From: Flaccisagitta enflata
Taxonomy: Eukaryota > Chaetognatha > Sagittoidea > Aphragmophora
DNA length: 64,000 nucleotides
Reading direction: 5' to 3'
Assembly: GCA_965153355.1 (NCBI GenBank)
Contig: OZ231126.1
Coordinates: 96,968,001-97,032,000 of the forward strand
Position 1 is the stretch's first letter. The number at the start of each line of letters is the position of its first letter. The notes below the pieces were generated by a model. That model was not told the origin of the DNA, did no database searches, and saw nothing but the letters and a program-made list of their open reading frames with translations. Both the position numbers and the translations under genes were made by a program. This document shows positions 20,620 through 30,185 of the stretch, piece after piece.

Positions 20620-21425
20620 AAAAATACATATCTTTAGCGACTACCTAATTCTATTTAAAATGCGACTCATAGATTATCTAAAAAATATATTTAATGTGTT
20701 ACTTGTTTTTTTGTGTAAAATGAAAAAAACTTAAACTATCCTTATAAGAAATAAGGAATAGGATAACCTTTTTTTTTAACTTTATTCGTTATAATCAATA
20801 CTCTAGGTGCAAAACTAGCTGCACTGCAATATAAAAATTAAGAACTAATTAAGAATTTAAGAAAAAACAAAAAATAAATAAAATTCTAAAAAACAAAAAT
20901 AGAAAATACTTTGGAATTAGTGAAATTGATGTTTTGACCAGGGGCTTGAAGAGGCTCTATACAAATTATAGGGGCCCTTCAATTGTTATAAAAATGAAAA
21001 AAAAAGAAGAGGGAAAAGGGAGAAAAAAGATAAAAAAAAAAAGAAATTTGACCCCAATGCAAACCAAGGCCCCTGAGGGAATGGTTTGCATAACCAGGCC
21101 TTTTGCTAATATCATAAATGCTGAAAACTGTTTTTAAACACTAGAACTTTCTGCTTTTTTTGTTATAGATCAAAGTACTTGGTTCAGCAATTCCATTTTC
21201 CTTTCCAAATAGATTGTATCAAGACTGAAAAGTAATCCATGAAAAATTTCATGTGCTACGTACAGCTGGCAGTCGCGCCTAAACTAGGGGGGGCCCGGAC
21301 TTTTGGATTACATAAGGGCCCGAAATTTCTCTGCTGGCCCCTGCTTCTGACATTTCCTGATGATAATGATCTATTAAAAAAACCTCTTGCATATTGACAC
21401 ACCTGAGGGGGGGGCATTTTAGAGG
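20620..21425. other. AT-rich non-coding stretch
   Basis: No exon recognised. A diverged GGGGGGGCCCGG segment near 21285-21350 resembles the CAGGGGCGGCGAGAG-type sequences at 30998 and 35193. Confidence 0.4.
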
Positions 21426-21520
21426 CGGGCGATACACTCCTTTTCTCAGTAAAAACCTTGTTCATAAGAACATCAAGGCTTTGAATGGCCCTGAAATTAA
21501 AAACATTTGGGTGCTTCACA

Positions 21521-22032
21521 TACAGTAGATGTCGTCTAGACTTGGAAATACGGGGGAGCTCATAACCTGAGTATCAGTACAGTAAGGGGACTGATATTTT
21601 ACTAGTGTTATATATAGACCCTAAGGGGTTGACGATGGGGTATGGTATCCCCCTACGGCTTACCTTAGAAATAAAGCTTTCAGTATAAAACTTTTGGATC
21701 AATCACTTTTTTCGCAGAATTTCAGCTCATCTATTTTCTTAAATTGCAAAACCAGCCTGGGATTCGAACCTGGAACCTTTAAACAAATAAGCTGATCATG
21801 ATAAATCTGAAGCCAAGTGAGTTAACCACTTGGCCAATTCCAGAGGCTGATCAAATTGAGCGAATTTGATTTAGTGTATTCAAGAGAATTTTCTGTCCAC
21901 AGAGCTGCCATACCCCATCGTAAACCCTATAGGACATAAGCATTATACACATGCGATTTCATTTCATTTGCACAAATACTATTTAGGATATGAGGGCCCC
22001 CGTATTTCCAAGTATAGACGACATCTACTGTA
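21521..22032. mobile_element. TA-flanked MITE (CAGTAGATGTCGTCTA ends)
   Basis: TIRs CAGTAGATGTCGTCTAGAC and its complement, continuing as TTGGAAATACGGGGG. Flanking TA dinucleotides are at 21521-21522 and 22031-22032. The empty site with a single TA is preserved in the other arm of the host element. An inner inverted pair ACGATGGGGTATGG / CCATACCCCATCGT is also present. Tc1/mariner-like TA target use is inferred. Confidence 0.8.
21748..21843 (-). other. Degenerate tRNA-like sequence inside the MITE
   Basis: Minus strand: A-box TGGCCAAGTGG (21836-21826) with GTTAAC following, and B-box GGTTCGAATCC (21770-21760). The D-arm resembles Leu/Ser tRNAs. The acceptor stem does not pair and the T-stem has mismatches, so it is a tRNA relic, not a functional gene. 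Confidence 0.5.
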
Positions 22033-22540
22033 GCAAAAGTTGGAAACATCCCTTCACCATACTAAGTTTATGTGAAAAAGTAAAAAAAAAAATTTTTTTT
22101 TCTTTATCTTTCTTTTTTGTGTTGGATTTAAAGTTCCAGCGCAAATACTAGAAATAAGGACAATTTTATGTTTTTGAAAGTCATGGTATTTGTAAAAATA
22201 GAATTAAATATCAGAATAAAAACTATGAAAGAGCTTAAAATGCAGAATAACAATTCTATAAAGAGTAGAAATTAATAAAAGCTAATTCAAAGAACATAAG
22301 CATATTGTTCTATCCCACTGTGTTATGTATATTAATTGCTATAAAGCAAATTGGTAACTAACAAAAGATTTGTTTTATCTCATTGAATTATGCAAATTAG
22401 TTCCCTCAAAGCAATTTGCTATCAAATGAAAAAAGAACAATTTTAGCTAAAAAAGATAGTAAAATAACTAAAATTAACCACTCTACAATAAGTAAAGAAG
22501 GCAAAAAGATATAACCAACTTTTGCTATGTGAAGCACCCA

Positions 22541-22712
22541 AGGGATACATGGCTACCTAAATCGCGTGCGGGTGGGCTGAGGCAATGAAAAAAGTTAACG
22601 AAGCAGTTGGGCAGGAGCAGTAGTGCAAAAGACGCCTGCAGACGCCAAAGAACCAGACATACCAACCGATGGACAAAGCGGGTTATAGACTCGAATGCAC
22701 GTGACTAAAATA
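22541..22712 (+). mobile_element. HINE-like element, sub-type A
   Basis: GGGATACATGGCTACC, motif ATCGCGTGC, GGGTGGGC; core with GGGCAGGAGCAG; short ACCAACC array; 3' GCGGGTTATAGA with the degenerate hairpin CTCGAATGCACGTGACT. Confidence 0.7.
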
Positions 22713-22796
22713 CAGCATCGACCAATACACAGCATTGGGTTAACAACTAGGAGCCGTGTTAAAATCGAGTCTTATACCATTAAGACCCATTTCCAG

Positions 22797-23499
22797 CCTC
22801 CTAACACCTCTCACATAGTTAAACGAACTGGCAAAATGATCAAAAATGATAGAAATAATGCAATCACTGGGCTGAAATTTGACAAAGAGGGAGCTGAAAT
22901 ATAGTATTTTTGCAAACCTGGGCAAAATTGTGTACCCGGGAACGTGCGTAACTCTCAGAAAGTGGTATACCAAAAGTTCAGTGAAAGATTTTGACTGATT
23001 TTGACATGGAAATTTTTGATAATGAGACAACATAAACCTCCCTAAAATCTATCAAGAAAAAGGCTAGAAAACATCATATCTCTGGTTCTTGTATCACTAA
23101 CAGACATGAATGAGTCAATAGTAACAAGATACAGTTAGTGACAGTTGCAAAAAACATCGAAACCCCTTGTCAAATAGAATGGTTTAAGAAAAAAAAACTA
23201 AAGCTCAACCAAAGCTAAAATTTGCATGATATCATTTAATGAAGCTATTGTCAGCTATTGGCTGACAAGATTTGAAGTTTTTTTGTAGAATCCTCATGGG
23301 AATAACATGTTTTGAAAATATCTTTAATCTGGACTCCTGTTTTGGACATCAAAAATGCAATTATGGACAATTTCTGATCCCAGTTCGCCTAATTTTGTGA
23401 GAGGTGTTAGCGGTAGAGGATGCATTATTCAAGCGCCAAGACATGCTGCGGCTGCAAAGTGGCTTCGGCGCAGATTTGAGTGAGACCGTGATCGCGTAA
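22797..23499 (+). pseudogene. Candidate terminal exon interrupted by a MITE
   Basis: The acceptor CCCATTTCCAG ends at 22796. The next seven bases (22797-22803) and the sequence after the MITE (from 23410) join, with a single TA, into an open frame of ~32 codons ending TAA at 23497-23499. The part after the MITE begins VEDALFKRQDMLRLQSG. With the MITE in place the frame is lost. No family recognised, and with so few codons the frame could be chance. Confidence 0.3.
22802..23409 (-). mobile_element. 608-bp MITE, copy 1
   Basis: TIRs TAACACCTCTCACA ... TGTGAGAGGTGTTA with TA at both ends; inner TIR similarity GCGAACTGG. Its inverted partner at 38302-38910 is 609 bp and aligns along its whole length. 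Non-coding. Confidence 0.85.
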
Positions 23500-23639
23500 A
23501 AGCACCTTCCAATGATCTTTTGCAAGATCTCATGCTAAGGTGTCACTTTAACTAAGGTTTCGTCTTTCATAAAAATTATCAGCGAGTTCAGTTATTTCGA
23601 AAATTGACCATGATATGGGTGTCAATCGATTGAAGGCCG

Positions 23640-23838
23640 AGTAGTGACACGGAGACACGGCTCGATTGAAACGTGGAGATACAAAGACAGACATGAAGAC
23701 ACAGAAACAGACGCAAGGAGATGGAGACACGGAGACACGGAGATCGAGACACAGAGATCGAGACACGGACACAGAGACAGACATGAAGACACAGAGACAG
23801 ACACAGATATGGAAACACGGAGACCTCTTTCACTAGTG

Positions 23839-23875
<37 letters not shown>
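23640..23875 (+). repeat. GAGACACG minisatellite with (CT)n tail
   Basis: Irregular GAGACACGGA/GACAGACATGAAGACACA units at 23640-23825, then a (CT)n run 23841-23874. Val/Ser/Cys ORFs on minus are artefacts. Confidence 0.85.
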
Positions 23876-23878
<3 letters not shown>

Positions 23879-25910
23879 GCTATGACGTATTAGTTGCTCT
23901 TTAGATTTGCACAAAAGAAAACACTTTGGAAAAAGCCCTTACTGTTCTTTGAGCGGATATTTTCAAAGTGACTAAAACGCGTCTCCCCGCTACCAGAACA
24001 TGATATCAACCATCACAGATAACTCGGGAGGCGATGAAACGCTAGAAAAACCCCACTTCCAAAGACGAAATGTACGGGGAGCAAACAGCTTATTCCGGGT
24101 GAGATTTCCCGGAAGTAAGAGAAAAAAGTGGGAAGTTAGGGGGAAGTGTGGGATAATGGCGGGAATTTGAAGGGAAGTGTCAGAAAATGGTGGGAAATTA
24201 GCGGGAAGTTTGAAAAGTCAGCGGGAAGTATGATAAAACTGTCGGTGAAGATGCAAATAATAGAGCTACTTCCGAGAAAAGCAGAGCTACATTCCCGGTA
24301 GTCATGACTGCTGAGATTTGGCTGTGTTCTGGGGCAGAGAGCAACCAGGAAATGAACTTGCGCTAATGCGCTTATGTCTTGGTGCGCTAATGCGCTAACA
24401 AAACTAACTGCGCCTAAGATAGCATGTTTGCATAAGCCAGATTGTAACTAGGGCAATGAGGCCAGAAACACAACAGCGCTGGTGAAGGAGGACCCTAGCG
24501 CAAATGTCCATTGCGCCAATGGGGGAAGTTTCTTTGTGACAAGAAAGAGAATAGAATCACAGTGTCAAAGTTAATGTCTTAATTCTGGTATTCAGATGTG
24601 TAAAGCGTGAAAGAACTTTACATCCTTAACACATTGAATGCGGGAAAAGGCACAGCTCATCCATCTTATAGGATGTCAACTTAAGCTTAAGTCACAGTGC
24701 AAATGAAGGCAAAATTAGAGAACCATACATATCAATAACCTGCTCTACTATTAAATCGTACCAAATCAAAGAATACTTTGTTTTTTTTTAATGTTGTCAT
24801 TGACTTACACAATGCCTAAAAATAAAAACAAACCAAGAAACTTGTTATTGTATTGATAAGAGACAGAAACAATCATTCATTTTCAAGAATTCCCTGAAAA
24901 TATAGCAGAATTTAAGAAGCAGTCGGGTGAAATTCTAAAACAATCTCCAGACGCAAATGTTTGCATTTCTAAGAACATAACCCTATTCTTTTATGTTTTT
25001 AGAATGAGGCTATGTTTTTGGAAATGCAAATTTATCAAATTAGAAGCTGGCAGAGAATTTTTCCCAAGAATGCAAAGTCAAATTTTCTTTATAAATTCAC
25101 AATTTTTGCATCATTTATCTTTATTTTTCTTACATTTTAGTGATATATCAATTATCTTTTATGCAAAATATCATTAATAAAAATGAATAAACCTATTTTT
25201 AATTCAAAAAATCATTATTTGATGATATAGAAAATTATCAAAAAATGTGTTAACTTATCAAATTTTGTCTTTGTTTGCGCTGTGACCTTAACACATTATT
25301 CTCCGAATATTACCACACCTATCATTCGTTCAAACAGACAAGCATGGCACAATCAGGTGTGCCAAAGCCCAAATAGGGATGATTTCCGACTTCAATATCG
25401 TAACACTAACTCAAAATGGGGATTTTGATTCCAAGACAATCACCGTTTTCCTTTTTTTTTTTATTCGATCGGGAACCGTTTTTTCTTGCGATCCAAATCA
25501 AATGATATGTCAGTACTCTTGTTTGCTAAAAGACCGATAATTCACTTAAGAAATACTATACAACAGGTAAAAACTTTTGATGAGATAGAACTAAGTGGGC
25601 TAATGTTCAAATTTACACCTCATGGTGCCATAAAAAAATGAATCAAACTCATGAACAAACACAGCAAATGAAATGAAGTTAATTATATGATTACAACAAT
25701 ATGCAAATAGGGGCAAAACAGGGATTTTGAAACGGAAGATAAGCGAAAACTGAAAAAAAAAATGATGAGTGCCTTTAAATTAGTAGCCCCATGCTGTCCT
25801 AGTGTTGTATCTCCATAAAATAATGTTTTGCATATTGGCACACCCGAATGGCACAACCCTATAATCGCTGGCAGCTTCAAAATGTCACGACCAAATGGAC
25901 GTCCGCAGAC
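23876..25910. other. Long stretch without recognisable gene
   Basis: Only local features: GCGGGAAGT/GGAAGTGTG motifs repeated at 24110-24235, GCGCTAATGCGCT words near 24362-24400, and an imperfect hairpin around 24955-25035 (ATTTGCATTTC ... GGAAATGCAAAT arms with AACATA). TTGCATATTGGCACACC at ~25830 is shared with 21390. Confidence 0.4.
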
Positions 25911-26146
25911 GGACGGGCCGACTGCTCATACCATTAACGACGTAGGCGACTATTACCATTAACGACATAGGCGACGAACGGTTCCTCTCTTGGGTCTCTG
26001 ACTGTGCCTCCGCTTTGAGGAGGATCATCCCAAGAATCCTCTCTGATCTCGACGTCTTCCGTCGTCCACTCGGCCCAACGTCGTCGTCGACTCTCAGCGT
26101 CTTCAACATTGGAGTTGCCACCGGAAGCGAACAAATGAGCTACTTC

Positions 26147-26246
<100 letters not shown>

Positions 26247-26321
26247 CAAAAAAAAAGAAAAGAAAACAAACGAACAAACCAAATCACGAAAAGAGAGAAA
26301 GAAAATAAGGCGAAGAAGATA

Positions 26322-26505
26322 GAACAAGGCGGGCCCGATACACGGCCATACCAGTTGCGGACGGGTGGGCAGGGGCGGAAATGCGCGTTTTACACTTTTC
26401 GTGTTCATGGAGGGACCGACGGATGGACGGAGGGACCGACGGATGGACGGACGGACCGACGGACGGACAAAGGCTCTTATATAATTGCGTGTCCACAACT
26501 AAAAA
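26322..26505 (+). mobile_element. HINE-like element, sub-type B
   Basis: AACAAGGCGGGCCCGATACACGGCC-type 5' end, motif GTTGCGGAC, GGGTGGGCAGGGGCGGAAAT, GGAC array, CTCTTATATA and 3' hairpin ATTGCGTGTCCACAACT with AAAA. Complete copy. Confidence 0.85.
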
Positions 26506-26527
26506 CAGCAAGACAGGAAGAGAGAGA

Positions 26528-26691
26528 AACAAGGCCGGATACACGGGCCAAGACGGTGCGCTTGGCGTTATCATTTCATAGACCTATCCCTAGCTCCATC
26601 AGACCTATCCCTAGCTCTATCAGACCTATCCCGAGGCCTATCACCAGCTCTATCAGACCAATCCCCAGACCTGTCCGACCGGCCTATCCAT
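26528..26691 (+). mobile_element. HINE-like element, sub-type E, 5' half
   Basis: AACAAGGCCGGATACACGGG, motif GGTGCGCTTGGC, and a ~21-bp core repeat of GACCTATCCCTAGCTCTATC. It is cut at ~26691; the missing 3' half resumes at ~28498. A fuller uninterrupted relative is at 62585. Confidence 0.7.
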
Positions 26692-26734
26692 TGAATCACG
26701 AACTCTGGGCGGGAAATTTGGCCAGTTAAGGCCC

Positions 26735-26770
26735 ATTCCACTGAAGCACGACCTCGTGCTTCAGTGGAAT
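26735..26770. repeat. 36-bp hairpin with perfect 17-bp arms
   Basis: Arms ATTCCACTGAAGCACGA and TCGTGCTTCAGTGGAAT separated by CC. Related copies are at 28384-28400 (one arm) and ~28421-28459. Confidence 0.9.
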
Positions 26771-27329
26771 TAGAATTCGTGCCACAGTGGATTGACTCTT
26801 GATATCCTTTAATACTGAAATTGGCCTCTTATTTACTGCAACGAAATGCGAAGTCACTGAGGTTTTTTTTTTTTTGATTGGTTGCAAATATCTTAGTAGA
26901 ATAAGGAATTTATTTGATTTGATTTGATTCAGAATTTTTTTTTCTAACTTATGATCTTTGAATATCTTTATATTTTTTTTTTCAATTTTTCATAAAATCT
27001 TTTCATATGCTTCTTTTTCTCCTGCAAATTTTTGTTTTTTTTTTTCTTTTTGAAGGAAAAAAGTTTTCCTGCATGTTTAGAGATTGACCTTACATCCGGA
27101 AACTGAGTCCTTGTGAATTTTCCGATTTCTCTTTTAAATGCGGCCGGTTCAGAGGGATTAACGGCATGAGCTTGAGGTCTAATTAATCAGCCTTAATTTG
27201 GTCCTGAAAGATACCTTGGTGTATGCACATAACTCTGTTGATCTCATTAACTAAATTTTTGAACGTCTTAGGGGCCCCTAAAGGCCCCAAAAAAAACCCT
27301 TAATGAGGATTTTTTTCTGAAAAAAAAAG

Positions 27330-27412
27330 TGGGGTGCAATCGATAGGAAATTGTTTGATTTGCCTAGATCCAAAATCTTGCATTTTCACTTTTTTCAAAA
27401 AACTAAGAAAAT
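27330..27412 (+). repeat. Left copy of ~80-bp duplication flanking a HINE-like element
   Basis: GGGTGCAATCGATAGGAAAT, TGTTTGATTTGCCTAGATCC, AAAATCTTG. The right copy at 27888-27968 differs by a few bases. Confidence 0.75.
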
Positions 27413-27443
27413 TTTTGTGTCATGCATTGAGGACTTAGAAAAA

Positions 27444-27853
27444 AACAAGCCCAATAGGGCAACAGTCGCGTGCGTCTGGAAATGACAAACAAAAGAGCAA
27501 AAACATGTCAAAATGTTAAAAATCTTGAACAATATTGAAAAATGTTAAAAAATGTTAAAAAATGTTAAAAAATGTCAAAAAATGTCAAAAAATGTTAAAA
27601 AATGTTAAAAAATGTTAAAAAATGTTAAAAGATGTTAAAAAATGTTAAAAAATATTTAAAAAATGTTAAAAAAGGTTAGATGTTAAAAAAATGCTAAAAG
27701 ATGTCAAAAAATGTCAAAAAATGTTAAAAAATGTTAAAAAAATGTTAAAAAATGTTAAATAATGTTAAAAAAAGTCATGATTTTAAAAATGTGACGGACG
27801 GACCAACCGACCTACCCACCGACACGGCAAGGTGTAGTGCACGCAACTAAAAA
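27444..27853 (+). mobile_element. HINE-like element, sub-type A, (ATGTTAAAAA)n core
   Basis: AACAAGCCCAATAGGGCAAC, motif GTCGCGTGC, GTCTGGAAATGACA; ~10-bp ATGTTAAAAA array (27510-27785); GGACGGACCAACC array; 3' CGGCAAGGTGTAGTGCACGC + AACTAAAAA. The same design in reverse is at 50339-50662. Confidence 0.8.
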
Positions 27854-27887
27854 TCAAAAAATATTTTTTTGAAAAATGGTTTTTAAA

Positions 27888-27968
27888 AGTAGGGTGCAAT
27901 CAATAGGAAATTGTTTGATTTGCCTAGATCCAAAATCCTGTAACTTTACTTTTTTTTCAAGAAACTTG
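27888..27968 (+). repeat. Right copy of ~80-bp flanking duplication
   Basis: Matches 27330-27412 from GGGTGCAATC through TTGATTTGCCTAGATCC. Either a long duplication made at insertion or a pre-existing repeat. Confidence 0.75.
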
Positions 27969-28497
27969 GACTCTGAAATTCACTGCCGGCCATATTTGCA
28001 AAGAAAGTATAAAAATTCTCCTGGAACTTTTTCAGTTTGATATGGTTCAAACAAATGCTCATAACTTCTAAAGTATTTGAGCCAGAACCTTGAAATTTGA
28101 AACGTGCATTATTGAAAGCGCTTAGCAGGTCCATGCAAAAGATTGAGCTACTGACTGACCTAGGAAAACTTTCGAGTCTAAGTCTATGCATGTTATTGTT
28201 TTTTTTTTAAATGATTAAAACTAAGCAAATGTAAAAAAATGATCCCTTTTGGATATTAAAATTCTCAAGGAGAAATAGAGAGAGATGGAAAGAAAGGAGG
28301 GGATTTCTTTATTCCTTCAAATAAGCATTAAAAAAAAAATTTGACTATCTTTTCTACTGTGACAAAATAAGTTACTTCCAATTCCACTGAAGCTCGAATT
28401 GCAAAAAGCTCTAGTTATTTCTCATTCCACTGAAGCACTAGGGTGTGCTTCAGTGGAAATAATTTTAACTTAAGCACGAATTTCGTGATTCAGAGGA
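27969..28497. other. Non-coding remainder of the insertion
   Basis: AT-rich. No splice-bounded ORF. It ends with the CACTGAAGCAC hairpin group. Confidence 0.4.
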
Positions 28498-28725
28498 TGC
28501 CCCGTCCGACCTATCATCAGACCTATCGGACCTTCCCCCAGCTCTATCAGACATGACCGTGGCTGATTACTTTATTGAATGAAATGACGAGTATCATCAA
28601 TGATGAACGAAATGAGTATTCAATTGATTTCAAACATTTCTATTTTAGCGATTTTTCATTCGAGCATGACCAACAGATGGACGGACGGACAGAGCCTCTT
28701 ATGGAGGTGCTATGGCGCATCTAAA
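28498..28725 (+). mobile_element. HINE-like element, sub-type E, 3' half
   Basis: CCGACCTATCATCAGACCTA core, TGACGAGTATCATCAATGAT, GCGATTTTTCATTCGAGC, GGAC array, and the 3' hairpin AGGTGCTATGGCGCATCT (28704-28721) + AAAA. The same 3' segment follows the core at 62790-62935. Confidence 0.75.
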
Positions 28726-28769
28726 ATCATCCTAGCATATTTCTGACTCATTTCCAGTGATTTTTGCTT

Positions 28770-28855
28770 CTTTTTGAGATTTTCAACTCGAGCGTGACCG
28801 ACCAACCGACCAACAAACAGAGCCTCTTATAGAGGTGCTATGGCGCACCTGAAAA
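28770..28855 (+). mobile_element. HINE-like sub-type E 3' end fragment
   Basis: CAACTCGAGCGTGACCG, ACCAACCGACC array, CCTCTTATAG and hairpin AGGTGCTATGGCGCACCT (28833-28850). On the minus strand this end starts with a T-rich tract plus AG and may supply the second exon of the gene below. Confidence 0.7.
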
Positions 28856-28948
28856 AGAAAGAAGATAGAAAACTGGTGGGTCTCGAAAAACGACATCTTC
28901 AAGCAGACGGACAGACCGACGGGCAGACAAATTGGACGCAAAGTGTAC

Positions 28949-29254
28949 CTCGGGCCATTCTTCGTCATCAGGCAGCTGATACGGTTCCTCGAATGAGATG
29001 CTCATTGGTTCGTTGTTGTTGTCGATTTCTTCACCGATGCTGCTGTTATTTGAATCTTCTTCGGTTGTTTTCAGGTGGGGCAGATTATTGTCATTTTCGA
29101 CATCTTTGTCGTTTTCGGCTTCTCGCGTTTCCGTTTCTTCGACGTCATCGTGAATGAGTTCGTCCGCTTCCGCAGTAGATTCTTTACTTCCATGATAACG
29201 ACAAAACACGCAATTAGAAAACAATAGAACAATGATGAATACTTTCAGACTCAT
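28949..29254 (-). CDS. First exon of a secreted acidic protein
   Basis: The start at 29254 encodes a classic signal peptide (MSLKVFIIVLLFSNCVFC). A strongly acidic, low-complexity region follows, rich in Glu/Asp/Asn, ending ...LPDDEEWPE. A donor GAG|GTACAC at 28949 leaves phase 0 after 102 codons; without splicing the frame runs on to 28838. A possible second exon starts at 28848 after CTTTCTTTTTCAG. It would read VRHSTSIRGSVCWSVGRSRS and lies entirely in a reversed HINE-like sub-type E end, giving a 100-base intron. No conserved domain was recognised. Asp/Glu-rich secreted proteins include ion-binding matrix proteins, but that is only an analogy. A (CT)n tract on the sense strand lies ~90 bases upstream. 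Confidence 0.55.
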
Positions 29255-29341
29255 CTTTTATTATTCAGATTGGGAAAAAAAAACGTCCTCGATTCGAGCG
29301 CTGTCAATCGGACCAAGTGTCAATAGAAAGTGATACTCGAA

Positions 29342-29344
<3 letters not shown>

Positions 29345-29410
<66 letters not shown>
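29345..29410 (+). repeat. (GA)n microsatellite upstream of the secreted-protein exon
   Basis: GA run on +, i.e. (CT)n on the sense strand of the minus-strand gene starting at 29254. Confidence 0.95.
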
Positions 29411-29414
<4 letters not shown>

Positions 29415-29639
29415 ATCGGGTCTGGGGCCAAACGGCGCTCGTGTGTCTACGTAAATCAGATTAAAGCGACCGAACGATAAATCAGGGGCAAGAGAACGCG
29501 AGTGAGACGTTGTTATCCTTTCAAAGAAAACGGGGGCATTTGCCAATCAAAAGCTCAACTGCGTATCAGAAATGTTATCTAATAAAAGAAATTGACTGAT
29601 AGACAAAGACAATAATCGTTAAAGCGTCAGATTATCAGC

Positions 29640-29715
29640 GCCAGCGGTACCCGATGCCCTGAATTATATGTAGGGATGTGAGTATGAGAGGGGCATAGGC
29701 CTAACCGAGGCTGTC
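29640..29715 (+). mobile_element. Palindromic-family remnant
   Basis: GCGTCAGATTATCAGCGCCA, GCGGTACCCGATGCCCTG. Matches the 5' part of the elements at 3642 and 31985 only. Confidence 0.4.
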
Positions 29716-29775
29716 ATTTGAGCCTCGTGCCTGGGGTCTGAGCTGACGGACTGGATTCCAGAACTGGATTTGGGT

Positions 29776-29947
29776 AACAAGGTCGAATACACGGCCAAAA
29801 CCAATTGCGGACGGGTGGGCAGAGGCGGAAATGTGCATTTTCACACTTTTCGACTTGTGCTGACGGATGAACCGACATACGGACCGACGGACCAACGGAC
29901 GGACGGACGGACAAAGGCTCTTTTAGAGATGTGTGTCCGCAACTAAA
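29776..29947 (+). mobile_element. HINE-like element, sub-type B
   Basis: AACAAGGTCGAATACACGGC, motif ATTGCGGAC, GGGTGGGCAGAGGCGGAAAT, GGAC array, CTCTTTTAGAG and hairpin GATGTGTGTCCGCAACT + AAA. Complete copy. Confidence 0.85.
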
Positions 29948-30049
29948 GATTGGTAAGTATACTTTGCCCTTTTGTTTATCATAATTTAACAAAGCGAAGA
30001 CAGGAACAGAAAAGCCTAACGTTATAGACAAATATCACACTTTTTTGTC

Positions 30050-30185
30050 TCACCCCATCTAACCCTAACCCTAAATCACACCAACCCTTACCCTAAACCC
30101 TAAAAGCAAGCTAATCCCAACACTAGAGAGAGCAGGTATTTATTGGCAAGCAAAAGGACGATCTGGACGGGGTTGCCGTCCCTAC
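30050..30185 (-). repeat. Telomere-like tract joined to a dispersed motif
   Basis: CTAACCCTAACCCTAAATCA ... CCTTACCCTAAACCCTAA is a degenerate TTAGGG array. It continues into AGCAGGTATTTATTGGCAAG, AAAAGGACGATCTGGACGGG, CCGTCCCTACACCC, with a diverged partner at 30615-30682. Confidence 0.7.

Larger units (their letters stand above)
21430..22540. mobile_element. Inverted-repeat host element interrupted by a second MITE
   Basis: The left arm (21430-21520 plus 22033-22045) reads GGGTGCTTCACA | GCAAAAGTTGG. The right arm (22515-22540, inverted) reads CTTGGGTGCTTCACATAGCA then AAAGTTGG without interruption. The left end (GATACACTCCTTTT, CATAAGAACATCAAGGCTTT) resembles the element at 36121-36707. 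Confidence 0.6.
26692..28497. mobile_element. ~1.8-kb insertion splitting the sub-type E element
   Basis: The ends carry TGAATCACGAA and its complement TTCGTGATTCA. Near each end is a hairpin: 26735-26770 has 17-bp perfect arms ATTCCACTGAAGCACGA, and ~28421-28459 has a similar CACTGAAGCAC ... GTGCTTCAGTG hairpin. No transposase ORF. It contains a further HINE-like copy (27444-27853). Exact termini are approximate. Confidence 0.5.

Noticed and set aside
21748-21843. Functional tRNA gene
   Set aside because: A- and B-boxes are good, but the acceptor and T stems do not pair.
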